6,561 bases of DNA, taken from Actinomycetes bacterium (GTDB lineage: Bacteria; Actinomycetota; Acidimicrobiia; Acidimicrobiales; Palsa-688). The notes beneath the pieces are model-generated. The model worked only from the letters and a program-made list of their open reading frames with translations. It ran no database searches and had not been told where the DNA came from. The stretch lies in the NCBI GenBank assembly GCA_021816565.1, contig JAKAXN010000257.1:1-6561 (forward strand). The letters are read 5' to 3'. This document shows, piece after piece, positions 1 to 4,587 of this stretch; position 1 is the first letter of the stretch, and each line of letters begins with the position of its first letter. Position numbers and translations under genes: made by a program.

Positions 1-1291
1 TCATCTTCCGGCCGGTCATCTTCGGGTACCAGTAGTAGATACCGGCGAAGGCGCCCATGACCAGGCCCATGATCACGTAGTGGAAGTGGGCCACCACGAA
101 GTAGGTGTTGTGGAGCTGGAAGTCCAGCACCGGCTGGGCCAGGATCACGCCGGTGATGCCACCGAAGAGGAACTGCAGCAGGAAGCCGATACAGAACAGC
201 ATCGCCGTGTTGAGCACGATGGTGCCCCGCCACATGGTCCCGATCCAGTTGAAGAACTTGATCCCGGTGGGCACGGCGATCAGCAGCGACATGGCTGCGA
301 AGAACGGCAGCAGCACCGCGCCGGTGGTGTACATGTGGTGGGCCCACACGCCCATCGACAGGGCGCCGATGGAGAGCGTGGCGCCGATCATGCCCTTGTA
401 GCCGAACACCGGCTTGCGGCACATGGTGGCGATCACCTCGGTGACCACGCCGAAGTACGGCAGGGCGATGATGTACACCTCGGGGTGGCCGAAGAACCAG
501 AACATGTTCTGCCACAGGATGGGCTGACCGCCCCGGGCCACGTCGAAGAACTGCCCGCCCAGGTGCCGGTCGATCCACAGCAGGGCGAAGGCCGAGGTGA
601 GCACCGGGAAGGCCAGCAGCACCAGGAACATCGTGACCAGGATGTTCCACACGAAGATGGGCATCCGGAACATCACCATGCCGGGAGCCCGCAGGGTGAA
701 GATGGTGGTGATGATGTTGACGGCGCTGAAGATGCCGGAGAAGCCGGTGAGGCCGACGCCGACCAGCCACAGGTCCGCCCCCGGCCCTGGGGAGCGGATG
801 GCCTCGGTCAGCGGGGCGTATCCGAACCAGCCGAACTCGGCGGCGCCGTTGTTGGTCAAGAAGCCGGCCAGCAGCAGCACGAAGCCGCCCAGGTACAGCC
901 AGTAGGAGAGATTGTTGAAGCGGGGGAACGCCATGTCGGGCGCCCCGATCATGAGCGGTATCAGGTAGTTGCCCAGACCGGCGAAGCCGAACGGACCCAC
1001 GAAGACGAACAGCATGATCGTCCCGTGCATGGTGAACATCTGGTTGTAGACGTTCGGGGTCACGAAGTGGTTGTCCGGGACGATCAGCTGCGTCCGGATC
1101 ACCTCGGCCATGCCGCCGGCGACCACGAAGGCGATCAGGGCGGTGACGATGTAGTTGAGACCGATCTGCTTGTGGTCGGTGCTGGTGATGAACTTGACCA
1201 GGCCCCGCGGGCGGGGACCGGGCACCACGTCCATGAGCGGTACCTCGGCGCCACCATGGGGCTGCGGCTGACGATCCTCGAGAAGAGTCAT
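1..1291 (-). CDS. ctaD: Cytochrome c oxidase subunit I (aa3-type, A1 heme-copper oxidase), C-terminus beyond window
   Basis: This is the catalytic membrane subunit of the respiratory terminal oxidase. It reduces O2 to water at the heme a3/CuB centre and pumps protons. About 430 codons are in the window (roughly TM1-TM10); the last helices and the stop lie beyond the left edge. Ligands are read directly: heme a His89 and His404, heme a3 His402, CuB His269, His318 and His319, and Tyr273 four residues after His269 (the His-Tyr cross-link position). The D-channel residues Asn108, Asp119 and Asn126 and the Glu of GHPEVY (Glu271) mark an A1-type enzyme. The K-channel residues Thr342 and Lys345 are present. 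The ATG overlaps the ctaC stop as ATGA, and only a weak AGGA lies 11 nt upstream, so translational coupling is likely. Oddity: the usual His-Asp pair of the Mg/Mn site reads His394-Asn395. The family assignment is secure; whether the native donor is soluble or membrane-bound cytochrome c cannot be seen. Confidence 0.97.
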   Translation of the reverse strand, partial: MTLLEDRQPQPHGGAEVPLMDVVPGPRPRGLVKFITSTDHKQIGLNYIVTALIAFVVAGGMAEVIRTQLIVPDNHFVTPNVYNQMFTMHGTIMLFVFVGPFGFAGLGNYLIPLMIGAPDMAFPRFNNLSYWLYLGGFVLLLAGFLTNNGAAEFGWFGYAPLTEAIRSPGPGADLWLVGVGLTGFSGIFSAVNIITTIFTLRAPGMVMFRMPIFVWNILVTMFLVLLAFPVLTSAFALLWIDRHLGGQFFDVARGGQPILWQNMFWFFGHPEVYIIALPYFGVVTEVIATMCRKPVFGYKGMIGATLSIGALSMGVWAHHMYTTGAVLLPFFAAMSLLIAVPTGIKFFNWIGTMWRGTIVLNTAMLFCIGFLLQFLFGGITGVILAQPVLDFQLHNTYFVVAHFHYVIMGLVMGAFAGIYYWYPKMTGRKM

Positions 1292-2067
1292 GAGTTGAGG
1301 GGTCCTACGTTCTCGGTGGTGCAGCGGCCCGGCTGGGTCCCTTGAACACCGGCGGTGGTAACTGAGCAGGGGGGTTGATGGCTGTACCAGCTGTTGTACT
1401 GGGCGGGAGACATCACGTCCACGAGGAACCTCATGTATGCGTGGTACTGACCGCAGATGTTATTGCACTGCCCCGGGTAGAGCCCCGGCTTGGTGACGTT
1501 GAAGTCGAACACGTTGTGCACGCCCGGGATGAGGTCCCGGTTGAACAGGAAGTCCGGCACGTAGAACGTGTGCACCACGTCGAGCGACACCACCGTCAGC
1601 TGCACCGTCTCGTTGGAGGGCATGACCAGCACCGGCAGGCCGTTGTTGTCGTTGATGTTGTTGTAGTTGCCGGTACCCACCTGGACGTGGCCGTTGGGGT
1701 AGACGAAGCGCCAGCCCCACTGGAAGCCGTCCACGGTGATCTTCACCGCCGGGGTGGGCGACACCGCGCCCTGCTTGTTCTCGGCGTTGAACATGAAGCC
1801 GAAGATGACCGCCACCACGACCAGGGGGATGATGGTGTAGGCGGCCTCGATCGGGATGTGGTACTGGAACTGGGCGGGGGCCCGCTCGTGGCCGGGTCGC
1901 TCCCGGTAGCGGACGATCGCCCAGGCGATCAGTCCGATCACGAGGAGGCCGATCGGGACGGCGAAGTAGTAGCTGATGTGCCACAGCAACCGGTTCCAGT
2001 GATCCTGGGTGGTCACGCCGTGCGGTGAGCCGAAGTTGGTGGCCAGCAGTCGGGTCAGTTGGTGCAT
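1288..2067 (-). CDS. ctaC: Cytochrome c oxidase subunit II (CuA-binding)
   Basis: This subunit accepts electrons from cytochrome c at the binuclear CuA centre and passes them to CtaD. From the ATG at 2067 it is 259 aa. It has a short N-terminal segment, two membrane helices (about residues 31-53 and 72-93), and an extracytoplasmic cupredoxin domain. CuA ligands are His166, Cys201, Cys205, His209 and Met212. The aromatic electron-entry loop reads FQWGWRF near 115-121. No CxxCH motif is present, so there is no fused cytochrome c, and no lipobox Cys or cleavable signal is evident. Start choice is uncertain: in-frame TTG codons at 2082 and 2079 would add 4-5 residues, and none of the candidates has a good Shine-Dalgarno. 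I prefer ATG because the TTG codons fall inside a plausible -10 element. The TGA stop overlaps the ctaD ATG. Oddities are Asn203 in place of the usual Glu in the CuA loop, an Asn-rich stretch near 134-142, and two extra cysteines (234 and 249) in the tail. Confidence 0.95.
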   Translation of the reverse strand: MHQLTRLLATNFGSPHGVTTQDHWNRLLWHISYYFAVPIGLLVIGLIAWAIVRYRERPGHERAPAQFQYHIPIEAAYTIIPLVVVAVIFGFMFNAENKQGAVSPTPAVKITVDGFQWGWRFVYPNGHVQVGTGNYNNINDNNGLPVLVMPSNETVQLTVVSLDVVHTFYVPDFLFNRDLIPGVHNVFDFNVTKPGLYPGQCNNICGQYHAYMRFLVDVMSPAQYNSWYSHQPPCSVTTAGVQGTQPGRCTTENVGPLNS

Positions 2068-2078
2068 AACTGGGCCCA

Positions 2079-2109
2079 ACAATAAGCACCGCCGTCCGCT
2101 CTAGGCCAA
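2079..2109 (-). promoter_or_regulatory. Candidate sigma70-type promoter for ctaC-ctaD
   Basis: On the minus strand, TTGGCC (2109-2104, 4/6 match to TTGACA) and TATTGT (2084-2079, 4/6 match to TATAAT) are separated by 19 bp, slightly longer than optimal. The expected transcription start would be around 2072, only a few nucleotides before the ATG at 2067. That would give a nearly leaderless mRNA, consistent with the absence of a Shine-Dalgarno. This is prediction by eye only. Confidence 0.35.
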
Positions 2110-2135
2110 CCCGCGGCCACCTTCGGGCGGTACCG

Positions 2136-2152
2136 GCGGGGGTGTGCCCCGC
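2136..2152. repeat. Perfect 6-bp GC inverted repeat between divergent promoters
   Basis: GCGGGG (2136-2141) and CCCCGC (2147-2152) form a perfect stem around a 5-nt loop. It has no T-tract on either side, so it is not an intrinsic terminator. It lies between the two predicted promoters and could be an operator, but a chance stem is quite possible in DNA this GC-rich. Confidence 0.35.
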
Positions 2153-2161
2153 GGGCCCCGA

Positions 2162-2191
2162 TTGCCGCCCGGCGGCCGGACCCTCTATGCT
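2162..2191 (+). promoter_or_regulatory. Candidate sigma70-type promoter for rplM-rpsI(-glmM)
   Basis: TTGCCG (2162-2167, 4/6 match to the -35 consensus) and TATGCT (2186-2191, 4/6 match to the -10 consensus) are 18 bp apart. The expected start near 2197-2200 would leave a leader of about 70 nt before rplM. It lies about 75 bp upstream of the GTG and is one of the few A/T-containing hexamer pairs in a very GC-rich stretch. Positions were predicted by eye. Confidence 0.5.
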
Positions 2192-2206
2192 GGTCCACCG
2201 GTCCAC
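2178..2206 (+). repeat. Inverted and direct repeats around the rplM -10 element
   Basis: GGACC (2178-2182) and GGTCC (2192-2196) form an inverted repeat that brackets the TATGCT -10 hexamer. In addition, GGTCCAC occurs twice in tandem (2192-2198 and 2200-2206), offset by 8 bp at and just after the predicted transcription start. The position would suit an operator, but the arms are short and no regulator is identified. Confidence 0.35.
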
Positions 2207-2239
2207 GGGCGCTCAGCCGCGTCCGGCGCCCCCTTTTTT
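2207..2239 (+). terminator. Hairpin plus T6 in the rplM leader: possible attenuator
   Basis: A 6-bp all-GC stem, GGGCGC (2207-2212) with GCGCCC (2226-2231) around a 13-nt loop, is followed after two C's by six T's (2234-2239). This is the architecture of an intrinsic terminator. It sits downstream of the predicted promoter and ahead of the rplM start, so if active it would act as a transcription attenuator for the ribosomal-protein operon. No antiterminator partner or ligand-binding fold was found by eye. The long loop makes it a moderate rather than strong candidate. Confidence 0.4.
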
Positions 2240-2259
2240 CCCTGACGTTCACGAAAGTA

Positions 2260-2265
2260 AGAGGA
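2260..2265 (+). promoter_or_regulatory. Ribosome binding site of rplM
   Basis: AGAGGA lies immediately before the GTG at 2268, with only two bases between. It is the only purine-rich anti-SD match near the start and supports this GTG over the in-frame upstream codons, although the spacing is shorter than usual. Confidence 0.6.
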
Positions 2266-2267
2266 CA

Positions 2268-2720
2268 GTGCGCACTTTCACGCCGAAACCTGCCGACATC
2301 CAGCGTGTCTGGTACGAGGTCGACGCGGACGGTGCCGTGCTCGGCCGCCTGGCCACCGAGGTGGCCCAGGTGCTGCGGGGCAAGCACAAGCCCATCTTCG
2401 CCCCCCACGTCGACACCGGCGACCACGTGATCGTGGTCAACGCGGCCAAGCTGCGCATGACGTCCGGCAAGGCGGAGAAGAAGATGTACTACCGCCACTC
2501 CGGCTACCCCGGCGGCCTCAGCTCCCGCTCCTACGCCGAGCTGCTGGCCAACGACCCCGAGGACACCTTCCGCCGGGCCGTCAAGGGCATGCTCCCGAAG
2601 GGCCCTCTGGGTCGGGCCATGCTCCGCAAGCTCAAGGTGTACGCCGGTCCCACCCATCCCCACGCGGCGCAGTCCCCGAAGCCCCTGCCCGTCGACCCCC
2701 GCGCCCGCCGGGCCTCGTAA
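2268..2720 (+). CDS. rplM: 50S ribosomal protein L13
   Basis: This protein binds 23S rRNA early in assembly of the large ribosomal subunit. The 150-aa product has the L13 landmarks in order: a [15 protein letters not shown] opening (15-29), the DHVIVVN core (52-58), the [12 protein letters not shown] segment (72-83), the L13 signature running through [10 protein letters not shown] (about 105-127), and HPHAAQSP near the end (130-137). Length is close to the usual 142-150. The GTG at 2268 is chosen because the family N-terminus (MRTFTPKP) begins there and an SD-like AGAGGA precedes it. The frame is open upstream to 2142, but those residues have no family match. rpsI follows 18 bp later, the usual L13-S9 pair. 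Transcription probably starts from the promoter near 2162-2191, with a possible attenuator in the leader. Confidence 0.98.
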   Translation: MRTFTPKPADIQRVWYEVDADGAVLGRLATEVAQVLRGKHKPIFAPHVDTGDHVIVVNAAKLRMTSGKAEKKMYYRHSGYPGGLSSRSYAELLANDPEDTFRRAVKGMLPKGPLGRAMLRKLKVYAGPTHPHAAQSPKPLPVDPRARRAS

Positions 2721-2723
2721 CCC

Positions 2724-2728
2724 AAGGA
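2724..2728 (+). promoter_or_regulatory. Ribosome binding site of rpsI
   Basis: AAGGA lies 10 nt before the GTG start in the 18-bp rplM-rpsI gap. It supports independent initiation of S9 at 2739. Confidence 0.6.
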
Positions 2729-2738
2729 TCATTCAGCT

Positions 2739-3131
2739 GTGACCAAGCCGCTCGTCCAGTCCACCGGCCGCCGGAAGGCCGCTGTCGCCCGGGTCCGCCT
2801 CCGGCCCGGTACCGGGGTCGTCACCGTCAACAAGCGCCCCATCGACGAGTACTTCCCGTCGGCGACGCACCGCATGATCATCACCGAGCCGATGCGCCTG
2901 GTGGAGAAGGCCGAGAGCTACGACGTGGACACCACCCTCGACGGCGGTGGCGTGTCGGGCCAGGCCGGCGCCCTCCGGCTGGGCATCGCCCGGGCCCTGG
3001 CCGAGTTGGAGCCCGAGCTGCGGATCCCGCTGAAGCGGGCCGGCTTCCTCACCCGCGACGCCCGCGAGAAGGAATCCAAGAAGTACGGCCTCAAGAAGGC
3101 CCGCAAGGCGCCCCAGTACTCGAAGCGCTAG
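2739..3131 (+). CDS. rpsI: 30S ribosomal protein S9
   Basis: S9 is a small-subunit head protein whose basic C-terminal tail reaches the P-site tRNA. The 130-aa product matches the family at full length. It has an [14 protein letters not shown] opening (8-21), the S9 signature around [20 protein letters not shown] (68-87), and the lysine/arginine-rich tail ending in Ser-Lys-Arg (128-130). The GTG start is supported by AAGGA 10 nt upstream and by the fit of the N-terminus. It is cotranscribed with rplM and followed 24 bp later by glmM. Nothing is missing or unusual. Confidence 0.98.
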   Translation: MTKPLVQSTGRRKAAVARVRLRPGTGVVTVNKRPIDEYFPSATHRMIITEPMRLVEKAESYDVDTTLDGGGVSGQAGALRLGIARALAELEPELRIPLKRAGFLTRDAREKESKKYGLKKARKAPQYSKR

Positions 3132-3155
3132 AGCGCCTGGTCGCATCGGGCGCCG

Positions 3156-4562
3156 GTGTCGCTCCGCTTCGGGACCGACGGGGTCCGCGGCGTCGCTGGT
3201 AGGGAGCTGACGCCCGAGCTGGTGCTGGCCCTGGGCCGGGCTGCGGCCCGGGTCCTGGGCGTGCCCGGCCGGCCGCTGGTGGTGGGCCGCGACACCCGGT
3301 GGTCCGGCCCGCTGCTGCAGGCCGCGTTCTCCGCCGGAGCCGCCGCCGAGGGGATCGACGTGGTCGACCTGGGCGTGCTGCCCACCCCGGGCGTGGCGGC
3401 CACCGCGGCCGAGCTGCAGGCCCCGGCGGCGGTCATCTCGGCCTCGCACAACCCTTTCGCCGACAACGGCATCAAGCTCCTGGCGGCCGGCGGACGCAAG
3501 CTGGGCGACGACGAGGAGGCCACCGTCGAGGCGGCTCTCGAGGCGGCCCTCCGGTCGGGCCCCGGCGGCGGGGATGGCGCCGCCCCCGACGGTCGCCGGC
3601 TGGGCCGCCTGGGGTCCGACGCCGGCGCCGCCGAGCGCTACCGCCGGCGCCTGGTCGCGTCCCTGGAGGGGCGGGACCTGGGCCGCGTCAGGGTGGCCCT
3701 CGACTGCGGCAACGGGGCGTCGGTGACCACCGCGGCGGCGGTGCTCGGCGCCGCCGGTGCGGAGGTGGTGGAGGTGCTGTCGGACCGCCCCGACGGGACC
3801 AACATCAACGACGGGTGCGGCTCCACCGACCCGACCGCCCTGGCCGCGTCGGTCCTGGCCCACCGGGCGGCCGCCGGGCTGGCCTTCGACGGTGACGCCG
3901 ACCGGGTGATCGCGGTGGACGACCGGGGGCGGATCGTGGACGGGGACCGCCTCATCGCCCTGTTCGCCACCGACCTGCACGACCGGGGCCGCCTGCGCGG
4001 TGACGGCGTGGCGGTGACGGTGATGACCAACCTCGGTTTCCACCGGGCCATGGCCGCCGCCGGTATCAAGGTGGCCACCACCGCGGTGGGCGACCGCTAC
4101 GTCCTGGAGGCCCTGGAGGCCGATGACTGGTCCCTCGGGGGCGAGCAGTCCGGCCACATCATCTTCCGGGACCTGGCCACCACCGGAGATGGCGTGCTCA
4201 CCGGGCTGCTGCTGCTGGACCTGCTGGCCCGCCGGGGCGGCCGGCTGTCGGAGATGGCCGACGGGGCCATGGAGCGGCTGCCCCAGGTGCTGCGCAACGT
4301 ACGCGTCGCCGACCACACCGGCCTCGACGCCGCCGCCCCGGTGTGGGACGAGGTGCGCGCCGTGGAGGCCGAGCTCGGGGAGGAGGGCCGGGTCCTCCTG
4401 CGGCCCAGCGGGACCGAGAAGCTCATCCGGGTGATGGTGGAGGCGCCCACCGAGGACGCCGCCGGCCGGGCCGTCGACCGGCTGGCCGGCGCGGTGGTGG
4501 GGGCCCTGGGCGCCCCCCCGGCCCAGACCCGCCCCCCGGCCCAGACCCGCCCCCCGGCGTAG
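3156..4562 (+). CDS. glmM: Phosphoglucosamine mutase
   Basis: GlmM converts glucosamine-6-phosphate to glucosamine-1-phosphate in the cytoplasm, feeding UDP-GlcNAc and peptidoglycan synthesis. The 468-aa product shows all four alpha-D-phosphohexomutase sites: the SASHNP loop with phosphoserine Ser97, the Mg-binding DGDADR loop (245-250), the sugar-binding GEQSGH (329-334), and the phosphate-binding RPSGTE (416-421). The GEQSGH motif together with an N-terminal RFGTDGVRG (4-12) points to GlmM rather than ManB or Pgm. The GTG start sits directly before that motif. No Shine-Dalgarno is visible in the 24-bp gap after rpsI, so initiation may depend on coupling. It is about 20 residues longer than usual, from a Gly/Ala/Arg-rich linker (about 133-157) and a C-terminal tail of RPPAQT hexapeptides encoded by an 18-bp DNA repeat that also provides the TAG stop. 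Confidence 0.97.
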   Translation: MSLRFGTDGVRGVAGRELTPELVLALGRAAARVLGVPGRPLVVGRDTRWSGPLLQAAFSAGAAAEGIDVVDLGVLPTPGVAATAAELQAPAAVISASHNPFADNGIKLLAAGGRKLGDDEEATVEAALEAALRSGPGGGDGAAPDGRRLGRLGSDAGAAERYRRRLVASLEGRDLGRVRVALDCGNGASVTTAAAVLGAAGAEVVEVLSDRPDGTNINDGCGSTDPTALAASVLAHRAAAGLAFDGDADRVIAVDDRGRIVDGDRLIALFATDLHDRGRLRGDGVAVTVMTNLGFHRAMAAAGIKVATTAVGDRYVLEALEADDWSLGGEQSGHIIFRDLATTGDGVLTGLLLLDLLARRGGRLSEMADGAMERLPQVLRNVRVADHTGLDAAAPVWDEVRAVEAELGEEGRVLLRPSGTEKLIRVMVEAPTEDAAGRAVDRLAGAVVGALGAPPAQTRPPAQTRPPA

Positions 4563-4583
4563 ACCCGCCCCCCGGGCCCGACC
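4512..4583 (+). repeat. Four-copy 18-bp tandem repeat straddling the glmM stop
   Basis: There are four contiguous 18-bp units at 4512-4529, 4530-4547, 4548-4565 and 4566-4583, with consensus CGCCCCCCGGCCCAGACC. Unit 2 matches the consensus, unit 1 differs at its first two bases, and units 3 and 4 each carry a few substitutions. In the glmM frame a unit encodes Arg-Pro-Pro-Ala-Gln-Thr. In unit 3, CC to GT turns the CAG position into the TAG stop. The complementary strand has repeated runs of three to six G's, so it could fold as a G-quadruplex. The repeat fills most of the space between the convergent glmM and transporter genes. Confidence 0.9.
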
Positions 4584-4587
4584 GGCG

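Noticed and set aside
80..1345. Long plus-strand open frame, rich in His, Gly and Asp, opposite ctaD
   Set aside because: It is antisense to ctaD, whose cofactor ligands are all intact. The biased composition is what high-GC third-position usage gives on the opposite strand, and there is no recognisable domain.
1375..2028. Plus-strand open frame opposite ctaC
   Set aside because: Val/His/Asp-rich antisense shadow of a gene with complete CuA ligands.
1288..2067. caa3-type fusion of cytochrome c to CtaC
   Set aside because: No CxxCH heme-binding motif is present and the protein ends shortly after the CuA domain.
2142..2267. N-terminal extension of rplM to an upstream start
   Set aside because: The extra 42 residues have no L13 match and would overlap the predicted promoter and leader hairpin. 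The family N-terminus and SD sit at 2268.
3125..3136. GCGCT-AG-AGCGC inverted repeat across the rpsI stop
   Set aside because: A 2-nt loop cannot form a stable hairpin, no T-tract follows, and glmM begins 24 bp later, so a terminator is unlikely.
2733..4316. Long minus-strand open frame opposite rpsI and glmM
   Set aside because: It covers two unmistakable plus-strand genes and consists of low-complexity Gly/Ala/Arg/Pro/His sequence.
4512..4583. Tandem repeat considered as a CRISPR array
   Set aside because: Units are contiguous with no spacers, in frame with glmM, and not palindromic; no cas gene is nearby.
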